From the NCBI GenBank assembly GCA_004151065.3, contig NWUY0300003042.1:57408-69615 (forward strand): a stretch of 12,208 nucleotides of DNA, written 5' to 3'. Positions 1 to 8,960 of this stretch are shown here, one piece after another. Positions within the stretch are counted from its first letter, which is position 1. Each line of letters begins with the position of its first letter. Under the pieces are notes generated by a model. The model made no database searches and was not told where the DNA came from. It worked only from the letters and a program-made list of their open reading frames with translations. Made by a program: the position numbers and the translations under genes. The DNA comes from Larix sibirica. Its lineage: Eukaryota > Streptophyta > Pinopsida > Pinales > Pinaceae.

Positions 1-1230
1 AACTCTCTATTTTGAATATCATTAATACAAGATTTTCACGGTTTATCTCTTTTCTCTTGTGTTTTTCTATGTTTTCTTTGAAGTTCTAGGGTTAAGTACA
101 TTACACAATATGACCCCTTACACACTTTGATCCAACACAAAGCATAGCCCCAACCCTTATGACCTATGACACAATCACCTCTAATATTGTGACTTTGAAC
201 AGACTAACCTCCTTCACACACTATAACCCTAAAATCCATTAAACCCCGACCTTGTGACCCACTAAACCCTAATCCCCTAACCCTAGTAACCTTGTAGCTA
301 TATTTGACCATTATTGACCATATTGACCTATTAATAGGATGAAATGCCATTGCCAACAATAATGGGTTCACCCCAAGGAGGAGTCTCAATTAAACTCATT
401 AATGCCATTGTTAATAGTTTGTTAAGGGTAGGTGCCCCCCCTTGAGTGGGACCCCCACCATGTGTGTATATGGATGTCTTGACCCTAGGTTGAACTTTGA
501 ATTTCTAATATATGTGACTTGTAGATTGTTGCATATATTCGAGTAGGTTACTTAGTTCCTTGTTCCCCATATTGTATTTGTCAAAAAAAAGTTTGTTTAT
601 GAAAAATGTCTTTTTAAATCCTAAATACAATAAATGCAGATGCTTATCAATGCAATCTAAGTTAAGCTACCTAAATTCAACATAAATTAAATTTTCAAAT
701 ACAAAACCACATATATAATTATTCAAAAATAATTATTATAAAATAAATAAATAAAAATAATCAGCCTATAATTTTAATACCAGTTACAGTCTCATAACCC
801 AGAGAAATGAACAAGCACTCAATGATAACAATTAGATTAAGTAATTGATGCTTAAACATAATCTACAACAGTGTGAATATTCTTACAAGATCTCAACTCT
901 ATGAAGGTAAAGAGTAACATCCGAGAGCCAAAGGAAAAAATCAATCATTACAAAAAGTTAGCCAAGATGGCTTCGCTATTAACGTTTCGAAAAAAGTATT
1001 TTTTTACATTGCAAAACTACGAACCCTTTCACTTAGTTATAAATGTAAAATTGCATGTATAGACTTTCAAAAGTAATCAATCATTTCTGAGAAGCAACAA
1101 CACCCTGATCTATTCAATTAGATAAATACTTTAAGTGGCTTTGATAACATAACCTTGGATTAAAAAATGATTAAATAAAAAGGCACTATGCTTCCCTTTT
1201 GTCCTTTGAGTATTCCATATTTTGGGAGTT
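1..1230. other. AT-rich intergenic stretch, no gene recognised
   Basis: No open frame here looks like a protein and no RNA gene is visible. Positions 60-310 have a biased, repetitive composition with many TGACC, CACACT and CCCTAA words. Positions 262-291 carry three CCCTAA-type words in a row (ACCCTAA, CCCCTAA, CCCTAG), resembling a badly degraded plant telomere-type patch or simple A/C-rich decay. Positions 560-790 are very AT-rich with short A/T runs. A 61-codon minus-strand frame at 204-389 falls in the low-complexity part and is treated as chance. Confidence 0.5.
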
Positions 1231-1394
1231 GAGTATAAGTTCACTGCACATGGAAATATGAATTTCTTCCCACCTCATTTCTCCATGTTCTTATTCTTAT
1301 TCAATGTAGTTTGAGTATATAAGATCACTGCACATGGAAATATGAGTTTCTTTCCACCTAATTTCTCCATGTTCTTATCCTTATTTAATGTAGT
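1231..1394. repeat. Imperfect tandem duplication, two units of about 80 bp
   Basis: Unit 1 (1231-1310) and unit 2 (1313-1394) both run from GAGTATA through CACTGCACATGGAAATATGA and a shared TTTCTCCATGTTCTTAT block to AATGTAGT. They differ by roughly ten substitutions and a short indel, so the duplication is not recent. No reading frame uses it. Its function is unknown; a local slippage or unequal-exchange duplication is the simplest reading. Confidence 0.85.
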
Positions 1395-2085
1395 AAGAAA
1401 AGGTTAATGAGAATGTTTTCTTTGGGAGGAATCACAGTAAAATACAATATATCTATAGTCACTCTGGATGCTTGCTTAATAACTGGTTATTCAAATTTAA
1501 TATTGTCTTTTAGAGAGATTATTTCTTGCTTTAATAGTAATGATTATTTTGGTTTATTGAAGAAAGGGAGAATGCATTTTCAAATCAACACTTCAGTTTT
1601 TTTGCAAAAGTGGTTGACATTTACTAAATGTATCATCAACATTCTTGCCCGATTTGGCACAAACACACTTCCAATTTTTTTAAGCCATATCATGGAGGTC
1701 CATTTCTTTGTTGCTTATTCTCAAAATGTCCTAAAGGAGCATCTAGATATCCGTGTTTCCATTTCTAACTAAATGGAAACCCAACTCCTTGTTGCTTCAT
1801 TTCCTACTCTATTACCTTGCTGCTAAGCTTAGGTAAATCCATGGATTGTTGTTGAAGTCTTGCAACTTTTTGTAAAACATTCTTTCAACAAAGTCAATTT
1901 GTCTTGTATCTTAAAATTACAAGCATTGAATGCAATGGTACACTACTTTAGGATAAGTCACTTGATTCTCTATAGAAGCTATCTTTCTTTCAGCTCTCTA
2001 GTTAACTCCACTAAAACATCTGCAATTGGTAGTAAAGGTTTTAACAAATTTCCATGATAACTACAAATTCTGGGTGGCTAGAGGT
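1395..2085. other. Intergenic stretch with unrecognised chance-like frames
   Basis: The longest plus-strand frame (1407-1772, 121 codons) is rich in Ile, Leu, Phe and Ser with no motif I recognise. Its composition is what AT-rich non-coding DNA gives. The minus strand across about 1580-1920 has short coding-like runs broken by many stops, which may be a very old transposon fragment. I cannot assign a family to either strand. Confidence 0.35.
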
Positions 2086-2565
2086 TCTAGAAGAAGTTTT
2101 TTTATCGATGCACTTATATCAATACGGCACATCGGTGCGATAGTTTATATAAAACACACTTATGCACTACTAATTGATACGCATTAGTGTTGAAAATACA
2201 TATAACAAACATTGGTATTTATGACATTTCTCAAAGCCCCAGTGCATCTTCTAGATATCGAAAGCACTAGGTTGCTTCTATCGATAAAACACACTGGTGC
2301 AACACATCTTGATATGCATTGGGGCTTTAAAGTAAATATTATGCACACACACATGTGTGTGTGTATTTTATATAATGAAAGCATCAGAGCAAATTACATA
2401 TGTAAAAGCATTGGTTTGTATATTATCCCGTGAAGTTATTGTAACTATAATGATAATGATAATGATAAATGTAAGTGGTAACAATATTGTTGAAGGAACT
2501 GGTGCTTTTGTTGTTGTTATGAGCATTGATGCTCTTATTACATTTTTCTTGTGCCAGTGGATAAA
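2086..2565. repeat. Cluster of short palindromic motifs, DNA-transposon subterminal-like
   Basis: Many degenerate inverted motifs built from GCAC/GTGC and CATTG/GATGC are packed here. Examples are GCACATCGGTGC near 2127, CACTACTAAT followed by ATTAGTG at 2167-2189, and GAGCATTGATGCTC at 2521-2534. The clearest hairpin pairs AAAGCCCCAGTGCAT (2233-2247) with ATGCATTGGGGCTTT (2314-2328), one mismatch in 15. Clustered short palindromes of this type occur in the subterminal regions of plant En/Spm (CACTA) elements. I see no matching terminal CACTA/TAGTG pair, so the family is an inference. The word ATCGATGCACTTA at 2104-2116 recurs at 11565-11577. Confidence 0.45.
2344..2363. repeat. Perfect 20-bp CA/TG palindrome
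   Basis: Five CA units are followed at once by five TG units, forming a perfect self-complementary 20-mer inside a short dinucleotide microsatellite. It is likely a slippage product. A second small microsatellite of ATAATG type lies at about 2446-2468. Confidence 0.85.
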
Positions 2566-3113
2566 TAGGTATGAACCACAACATTGAGTTCAAATGAATA
2601 CAATACAACCATTTGTTTTAGTGCTTAAATTTTCTTTGTTGGGTATGAAAATGCAGCTGGTTGTTTTTATTTACAAAATGTCAATTAATCATCATAGAAA
2701 AAAACATTTTTTAATAATAATATTTATTTTTATATTTACTTATTGTGTTTGGATATAATCATTGCATTAATTGTTTTGTATCATTTAAACAAATATACCA
2801 ACTTATTACACCTGTTCATTTAATAATGTAAATCATCCATATATTTAATCAACAATGTAAAACTTCATTAAAATAGACAATGCAATAGAATAATAAATTC
2901 ATTTTATTACATACGAATAAGAGACCCTTTGTCATACAAAATGAGACAACATAAAGGTCCATGATATTCAAAATGTTAATAAGTAATTCTTATAGTTATT
3001 GGTAACTTGTTGTCATCCAATTGGGACAATATGTCCACATTAAACAACATGTTTGATTTTCACAGACAAACATTCTGAGATATACAACTTGTAACATTTA
3101 ATTTTGATGATCA
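2566..3113. other. AT-rich stretch, nothing recognised
   Basis: Very AT-rich sequence with frequent runs of A and T and no frame of useful length. It lies just downstream of the putative last exon of the minus-strand relic gene (3114-3239), so it may include that gene's old 3' untranslated region. No poly(A) signal stands out from the background. Confidence 0.4.
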
Positions 3114-4435
3114 TCATCCAATGCTCGAGCTGCTTGGATGCTTCATTTCTTCATCACTTGCACAAGACATTGTACTTGGGTTATTTGGAATGTTTTGTTG
3201 ATTACCTTAAGTTTGACAATGTGCCCATTCACGTTCCATCTACAAATATAGAAATAAAGTGTAATTGAGTATATCTACATTTATAATATAATATATATGA
3301 TTGCATAAATAAAAAAGTGTCATGGTAGTGATTTATTTGTAAACAATACACCTTCTTTTGAAACCATGGTGCATGTTGTCTCTCAAGGTTTCTTTTATTG
3401 GCTCCACTCTATACTTTGTTTCCTGTGAATTTTATATGCCATGACAAAGCATAGCTATAATTAAAGGTTTACTTGTTGTTCCATTAATTATAAAATAATG
3501 GAAGTAAAACAACATAGCTACTTACAAATTGTTTAATTAACCTTTGATACTCCAACATATTCTCACAACTATACTTAATCCAATGCCAATCAAATGTTCA
3601 TATGACTCTTCTTTGTATGTTAGCTCCTATTAGAAAACATCCATGGATGATTGTAAATCAATTAAAATATATACACTACAATAAATATGAAATCTTAAGT
3701 ATGAAAAGTGCATGAAATACTCACAAACTTTGCAATCAAACATTTTCTACCTTGTCGTCTTGTCTTATGCATTGAATGGATTCCATTTTGTTTTAGTTTA
3801 TGTCACAACAAAACAATTGAAAATTAATATTTCAAGCGATAATTAAACTCTTTGTACACGAAAAAAATTTAACGATTACATATGCTTGATGCTTGTTGCT
3901 GTTGGGGTGGTTCCTCTTGTGATGCAATTATGCTCATTTATTTGCCCGTTTCCTAGTATATTTTTTTGACATCCCTATAGGCATGTTTCGTATGTCAAGT
4001 CAATTGTCACTTACAAGAAAAAAAACATAATAAAAAAATCGATTAATATTTATATGAAAATAAATATAGGAGAATATTCATTTATTAATTTTTTTGACTA
4101 GTGTATACATATTACAAGATAACATGTTTAGCAATATTGTTTTTTAAAAGATTATTTTTTGTTATCGTATGTTATTTCTATTGCAGGCCTCACAGGTCTC
4201 ATTAACCATTGCTCTAGAAAAATTTGCTACAGTTTATGTATACCTAATTCTCGGAGTCATTGGATGATTTTTGAATTGTAAATGGAAAGAGTCCTCATAG
4301 TTTTATAAAAGATTTTGTCCCTCTCATTAACTTTCAACACCACTCTAGATGAACCGAGGATCAAAATTCATCATCATTGACATCCTTCATTATTGTTATC
4401 TTAGGACAATATTTTATTCCCTTGTTGTCGATCCC
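3114..4435 (-). pseudogene. Relic minus-strand spliced gene, 3' part (unidentified)
   Basis: Several minus-strand pieces look coding and are joined by plausible splice sites. Positions 4435-4364 encode a 24-residue run (GIDNKGIKYCPK at its start, DVNDDEF at its end) just after a TTGTGCAG acceptor, then a stop at 4361. Positions 4340-4257 encode a run containing VNERDKIFYKTMRT. Positions 3408-3352 encode NLERQHAPWFQKK and end at an AAG|GTGTAT donor. After a 112-nt candidate intron (3351-3240, GT...AG) the frame resumes at 3239 with MEREWAHCQT, meets a TAA at 3207-3209, then continues through SCASDEEMKHPSSSSIG to a double TGA at 3111-3116. The serine-rich acidic tail looks like a real C-terminus. 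I cannot name the family. A plant DNA-transposon protein is possible given the palindrome clusters outside; a host pseudogene is the alternative. The matching 5' exons seem to lie beyond the LINE, at 11149-11441. Confidence 0.35.
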
Positions 4436-4474
4436 TGCACAACATTCAACAAATGTGAAATTGAATGTTGAAGC

Positions 4475-4492
4475 ATGTTAGCAATTATTGTT
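4475..4492. repeat. Target-site duplication, left copy
   Basis: ATGTTAGCAATTATTGTT is identical to 11107-11124 and abuts the poly(A) end of the LINE. An 18-bp perfect direct repeat bordering both ends is the signature of target-primed reverse transcription. Because the tail is read as T on this strand, the last two T of this copy could belong to either the repeat or the tail. Confidence 0.93.
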
Positions 4493-4498
4493 TTTTTT
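4493..4498 (-). other. LINE poly(A) tail
   Basis: Six T on the plus strand (eight counting the two shared with the target-site duplication) read as the 3' A tail on the minus strand. It directly follows GTTTCTGTT and is followed by the duplicated target sequence. The short length fits decay of an old insertion. Confidence 0.85.
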
Positions 4499-4660
4499 AA
4501 CAGAAACGGTTAATGGCATTGATAATATAAAAAAGAAGGTTACATTTAAGTGAGGCTAATCAAATTAATTTTCTGAGAAAGAGCAACAATCAAGCCTACT
4601 TCTTCTTTGTTCTACATTTAGAATACATATTCCCTTTTAGTTCCAAGTGAACTATAACTT

Positions 4661-5178
4661 TTAATGAGTTGACCTGGTGTTAATTAGCAGATTGGATATT
4701 AAGCCCATTTTGGAATCCAACAAAAACTGAAGCCTGTAGATTTGGGCTTCTATTTCTTATGAGAGTGATTCAATTTCCCTGCCAAGCTGTTGTAATGAAC
4801 CTTGTGCACGTTATCTGTAGAGAAGACATAATTATGCATCTGTGAATTCGCTTTTCTGAAATCCAAGTTCTCACTCCTAACCATACGCAGCTGCATCTCT
4901 AAATCATGAATGATTCTCCTCTCTTCTGAGTTCATTTTCCATCCCTGAGTGTCTTCGATATGTTCCTTGACCAGTTTCATTCTCTTCAGAGTCACTCTGA
5001 CTTTCTTTCTTCTTATCACCTCTGTCTCACATATAAATTTATTCTTCTTGTCACCTCTGTCACGCCCATGAGTGCATCCATGCACCCTCATGCTACAGCC
5101 TCGGTTTCGATTTTCTCCATGAGTGCACTCAGAGACTTGACGAAGGTGCTTCCCACCACCGAGGCCTTGATTCGCCAT
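4661..5178 (-). pseudogene. Coiled-coil-like extra reading frame in LINE 3' region
   Basis: From ATG at 5178 (MANQGLGGGKHLRQ) a minus-strand frame stays open to 4750. It has a Gly/His/Arg-rich start, then a Lys/Arg-rich stretch, then a charged helical part (EERRIIHDLEMQLRMV, SENLDFRKANSQM). Near 4785 the protein-like signal moves to the next frame, where REIESLS, a TAA at 4757-4759 and EIEAQIYRLQFLLDSKM follow with Ile/Leu every three to four residues, ending at TAA 4661-4663. Together this resembles one coiled-coil protein broken by a one-base shift and a stop. It may be a third ORF of this LINE lineage, a captured host exon carried as 3' transduction, or a chance open frame. I recognise no family. 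The frame itself also opens upstream of this ATG to about 5496, overlapping the ORF2 tail. Confidence 0.35.
5007..5061. repeat. 20-bp direct repeat inside LINE 3' region
   Basis: TTCTTCTTATCACCTCTGTC at 5007-5026 returns at 5042-5061 with one difference (G for A at the ninth base). A second short repeat, CCATGAGTGCA, occurs at 5066-5076 and 5117-5127. These explain part of the repetitive Asp-Arg-Gly/Lys and Cys-Thr-His-Gly residues of the minus-strand frame and suggest local duplication during its history. Confidence 0.8.
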
Positions 5179-5489
5179 TTCAGAGCCAAAACAGAGAATT
5201 AATAGCATACAAAACAACCTAAGTCTGGGCAAAGCGTGGAGTGCCCTAGAGTGATCCGGAGTACAGGAGATGGAGTGATCACATGTCAACCGAATGGCAG
5301 GATTGCAGGAAGCCATAATTCCACAGGAGATTTCCCAGAATTTTTCAATTAAGGAAATAAATGAAATGCTGCCAGCCATCTTGATCAGAACTCTGATGAG
5401 AATGTTAGAGGCCTTAATCCATAATCCTGCTCTTAGATTATGGAATCCAAGTAGCTTTGATGTGTTCATTGTTGTGCCTAAGCAAACCA

Positions 5490-5887
5490 TAGTCAAGACC
5501 CACTCCTACATTTTCCATAGCGTTTGCTTTCTCATTTAGCCCACGCAAGATATGGAAGAACTTGAGTTCATGGAATTCGGTGCTAATGCATTGGAGAAGA
5601 TGATGCATTTTTTATGACGGATCCTTTCTATTAGCAATGATGCGCCTAGCTTCTCGAATTATGATTAAGGAATCTCCGAGGATAATTAGTGTCTTGATTC
5701 CTAGGCTGACTATTATCTCCAATCCTTTAACAAGTCCCAACCATTCTGTTGCGTTGTTGGTTTTCTTCCCGATGCCCCAGGCGAAGTCCTTCCTCTTGTT
5801 CCCTTGAGAGTCTAAGATTACTCCCCCTGCACCTGCCATCCCTGGGTTTCCTTTCGAGGCACCATCGAAGAATAAAAAGCTGTTATC
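5490..5887 (-). other. ORF2 C-terminal RNase H domain, last catalytic Asp lost
   Basis: RNase H removes the RNA strand after reverse transcription and is typical of many plant L1 elements. The first three acidic catalytic residues are present: FFDGASKGNPG (Asp 5864-5866), NNATEW (Glu 5744-5746) and LGDSLII (Asp 5672-5674). A TAA at 5612-5614 interrupts the domain; beyond it the frame continues through MHHLLQCISTEFHELKFFHI and LRGLNEKANAMENVGVGLD. The last motif is normally EKADAMAN, so the fourth catalytic Asp has become Asn (AAC, 5522-5524). The tail closes with TWIP and TAA at 5438-5440. Confidence 0.92.
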
Positions 5888-6316
5888 TTGTTGATTCATC
5901 CACCTATGAAGTTCATCTTTGGTCATTCTGAGCTGCCAAGCAACATATCTCTCCTTTTTCAATGATGTAGAGCTAAGGGTAGTTTGGGTCTGATGCAAAA
6001 AATCCGCCATCCAATTCCTTTCATGGATTGTCAAGGGTTCCTGCTGAATGCTAGCCATCCCTTGTGAGGACATAACTTCAATCCATAGTTCCTTGGCAGC
6101 AATAAAAACTTATCTAGGATTGGTAACCTAACCATCAAAGAGTTCTTTATTTCAGGCTGTACAGACTTTCCAATTAATGAACCGAGGTAGAGCTTCCCAG
6201 GCTCTGGCAAAATTGGGCTTTTTGAAGAAAGACCCGTGGTAGTAGTCTTTCCAACTGTTAAAAACATCACTCCAGGTTGTGGGCATTACAAGATTTATTT
6301 CCAGGTTGCTAGTGGC

Positions 6317-6595
6317 AAGTTTCCATACTTCATGGGTAAAATTACAGTTGAGAATTAAATGTTCGATTGTTTCTTCAGCTGCTTTACACAACACACATCT
6401 CATAGGACCCTCTATACCTCTTTTTCTCAGGCTTTCTGTTGTCAATGTTTTTTTGTGCGCCAGAATCCAGTAGAAAGCGTTTACCTTAGGGAGGCAATCT
6501 TTGCTCCACACCTTATTCCAGTTTATTTCTCCCCCATCCCTTTCTTTTCTAGTTTGAAGATACCTGTATCCTTCTTTCACCGTGTAGAGACCAGA
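6317..6595 (-). other. ORF2 zf-RVT zinc-binding region
   Basis: This is the zinc-binding segment that follows RT in plant L1 ORF2. Visible are LYTVKEGYRYL, INWNKVWSKDCLPKVNAFYW, a TESLRKRGI helix and the C-X2-C...H-X4-C cluster MRCVLCKAAEETIEHLILNC (about 6344-6400), then a conserved Trp (EVWKLA). All metal ligands are kept. It lies in the second ORF2 frame, after the frameshift near 6800. Its exact role is not established; it is thought to help nucleic-acid binding. Confidence 0.9.
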
Positions 6596-7300
6596 CTTTC
6601 CCCATCCACGCCGATCTTTTAGCTTGTTGTTTATTGGTGCTTGTTCTTGGAGAAGTAGAAGAAAAGCATCATTGTCTTCTTGCATATTTAGTGGAAGATC
6701 TAAATCCTTCCAACCAATCCAACGTCCACTGCTGGACCATTTAGATATATCTGAGAGAGTATGGAGATGTTTTGAGTCCATCCAGTCTTTGAGTTTCCTG
6801 AGCTCCTGCTTGAAATTGTTGGGTGAGTTTCTTTCCAGCTATCCAATATATCTTTTCTTTTACAATGAAGGCAGCCTTTTTGCACAGTTCCCATACAGGA
6901 GAGCCTTTTTTTCCCATATCGATATTATCTATGCAACGTTTTTTGGTGCCTCCCATATATTTTTTATGCAAAGCTTTTTTCCACCAGGCTTCATTACCTG
7001 AGACTGTTCGCCATAAAATATTTGCCCCGAGAGCCAAGTTCATGAGACTAGGTTCTTTAACGCCTGCTCCTCCTTTATTTTTAGCATTACAAACAGTGTC
7101 CCAGCTTATGAGGTGGAATTTCTTTGTGTTGCTTTCCTTTCCCCCCTGCCAGAGAAATTTTCTGAGTTCTTTGCTAATTTCCTAAGTGATGTAGCTTGGG
7201 GTCAACGAGATGGAGCATACATATATTGGATAGGCTGCTAAAATATAAGTAATTAGTATTAACCTTCCGATAGGATTTAACCAACGCCATCCCCATCCAA

Positions 7301-7321
7301 TTTTTTTTTTTTTTTTTTTTT
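7301..7321 (-). repeat. 21-nt homopolymer A tract inside ORF2
   Basis: Twenty-one T on the plus strand read as A21 in ORF2, between FKGEKKGKKIGSA and WGWRWLNPIGR. The reading frame is preserved across it: TAA, six AAA codons, then ATT GGA TGG. In related plant elements this place encodes a short linker of about a dozen residues with a WGW end, so part of the linker has apparently been replaced by slippage-driven A expansion. The first two A of the tract create the stop at 7320-7322. Confidence 0.8.
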
Positions 7322-7349
7322 AAGCACTACCAATCTTCTTTCCTTTTTT

Positions 7350-8360
7350 TTCCCCTTTGAATATTGGCACTCCTAGATAATTGAATGAGTTCCAAAGTGA
7401 AGTTCCTTCAAACCCAAAGACTCTGGAAATGCTGGCTAAGGTCACCGGTGAGAAATTCCAACCATATACCTTGGACTTTCGTTCATTAATTCTTCCATCC
7501 GTTGCATTTAGAAAGACAGTGAGAGCTCTTTTGAATGGAGAAGCAATCACCGTGGAGGCCCCGCCTAAAAGAATTGTGTCATCTACAAATTGGGCATTAT
7601 TGGCAGCACAGACTCCCCTAGCAATCTTGATACCTTTAAGTTCACCCATGGATTGGAGTCTAAGGAGTCTTCAACTCAGAGAATCAGCCACTAGAATATA
7701 GAGGAATGGAGAGAGCGGGCATCCCTGTCTTAGGCCATGGGAAGCTTGAAAAAAATCAGTAGGTCTGCCATTAACTAAAGGGGCAATCCAGGGCCTGCTG
7801 ATGCAAGCTTTTATCCATCTAACAAAGTTCCGAGAAAAGCCAAACTTTATCATTAGTTCAAAAAGAAAGAAGTGGTTTACCTGGTCAAACGCGTTTGCCT
7901 TGTCCAGCTTGATAGCCATGCCTTGCTGCTTATTGATCATACTAGTATGGATCGCCTCTTGTACAATAATGATATTATCCAATATTTGCCTACCAACGAT
8001 GAATCCTCCTTGTGTCTCTGAGATAAGATGCCCCATGATCTTCTTCATTCTCGTAGCTAAGATTTTAGCCAAAATTTTGTAGGAAGTGTTACATAAAGAA
8101 ATTGGGCGGAAGCGATCAATAGAGAGGGGGTTTTTGTCTTTAGTAATTAAGGCCAAGAAAGACGAGTTGGTTGCTCCTCCAACCTTCTCCTTTTTTCTGG
8201 TCCAGTTCAACATCTTCCTCAGATCCTCTTTAATAATATCCAAAGCTGCTCTATAAAAATTGATAGTGAAGCCATCGGGTCTCGGGGATTTGTCCATTTG
8301 AAGGGACCAAATTGCCTCCTTAATTTCATACTCTAATATAGGCTTGTAGAGTTCTCCATT
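7350..8360 (-). other. ORF2 reverse transcriptase domain
   Basis: The RT motifs are in order. They are KSPRPDGF (normally KSPGPDGF; Arg at 8280-8282 replaces Gly), DRFRPISLCNTSYKILAK, QGGFIVGRQILDN, motif A AIKLDKANAFDQVN (catalytic Asp at 7902-7904), motif B SHGLRQGCPLSPFLY, and motif C FVDDTILL (7578-7589, both Asp kept; Ala of FADD is Val). A TGA at 7671-7673 separates motifs B and C, at a position where an Arg codon CGA is expected after DSLS. YLGVPIFKG marks the end of the palm region. Substrate is the element RNA primed by the nicked chromosome. Catalytic aspartates survive but the stop and the Gly-to-Arg change argue against function. Confidence 0.95.
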
Positions 8361-8960
8361 TTCTCCATCTGAAATGAGAGGGGAAATTTCAGTAAGAAGT
8401 TCAGCCTGTGCCTGAGGGTCAGCCTCGTTCTTGTCTGAATATAAGTCATGAAAGTGTTGCAAAACATGAGTTTTTATTAGCTCTTGGTCAAGATGGATCG
8501 TTCCACTGCTGTCTCTAATCTCCTTAATCATATTGCGGCTTAACCTTGCTTTTGCTTGCTTATGGAAGTAACTAGTGTTACTGTCCCCACCCTTGAGACA
8601 GAGCTGTCTGGATTTTAGTCTCCACACCTCTTCTTCCTTGCTAGCTGCTGCCAGTATTTTATTGTTTAGTTCCTGTTCTCTACAAAGATGTTCTAGAGTA
8701 ATGTTTGAATGTTCCATATGAACCCGAAGTGTTGCAAGTTCCTTTTTTAATGTGCTTTTTACAAATACCGGGCTTTTGTATTCCGATTTGGCCCATCTTT
8801 TTAGCATATAGCGAACATTTCTAAGCTTGCTTTCCCAGACGTAGCTCGGGGAACCATAGCAAGGGTAGTTCCAAGCCGAGATGATAAGGTTCCCAACTTG
8901 TTCTTCTTTTAGCCATAAGGGATTAAACTGGAAAGGGATAGGGCCAAGATTTTCAGGAAA

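Larger units (their letters stand above)
4499..5437 (-). other. LINE 3' region after ORF2
   Basis: About 0.94 kb separates the end of ORF2 (TAA at 5438-5440) from the A tail, which is long for a plant L1 3' untranslated region. Its lower part (4660-4499) is AT-rich with no frame. Its upper part holds an unusually long open frame (4750-5496, 248 codons) in a different frame from the ORF2 tail, described separately. The TSD and tail lie beyond it, so the whole stretch was mobilised with the LINE. Confidence 0.75.

Noticed and set aside
1407-1772. 121-codon plus-strand open frame
   Set aside because: The hydrophobic, Ile/Phe/Ser-rich composition matches translated AT-rich DNA; no motif, no neighbouring gene structure and no recognisable family.
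2167-2189. CACTACTAAT...ATTAGTG as a complete CACTA terminus
   Set aside because: It is a small hairpin within a larger cluster, and no partner end with TAGTG is found near 11560-11770.
2184-2608. Short frames on both strands around the palindrome cluster
   Set aside because: They arise from palindromic and microsatellite sequence, which keeps both strands open by symmetry; no protein resemblance.
4960-5539. Plus-strand frames of about 80 codons
   Set aside because: They lie opposite the LINE 3' region and the ORF2 tail and show no protein features of their own.
6279-7185. Several overlapping plus-strand frames of 64 to 125 codons
   Set aside because: They are antisense shadows of LINE ORF2, whose minus-strand protein is clearly recognisable across the same interval.
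7301-7321. T21 as the tail of a second retroposon inserted into ORF2
   Set aside because: No extra sequence and no target duplication flank the tract, and ORF2 continues in the same frame immediately after it.
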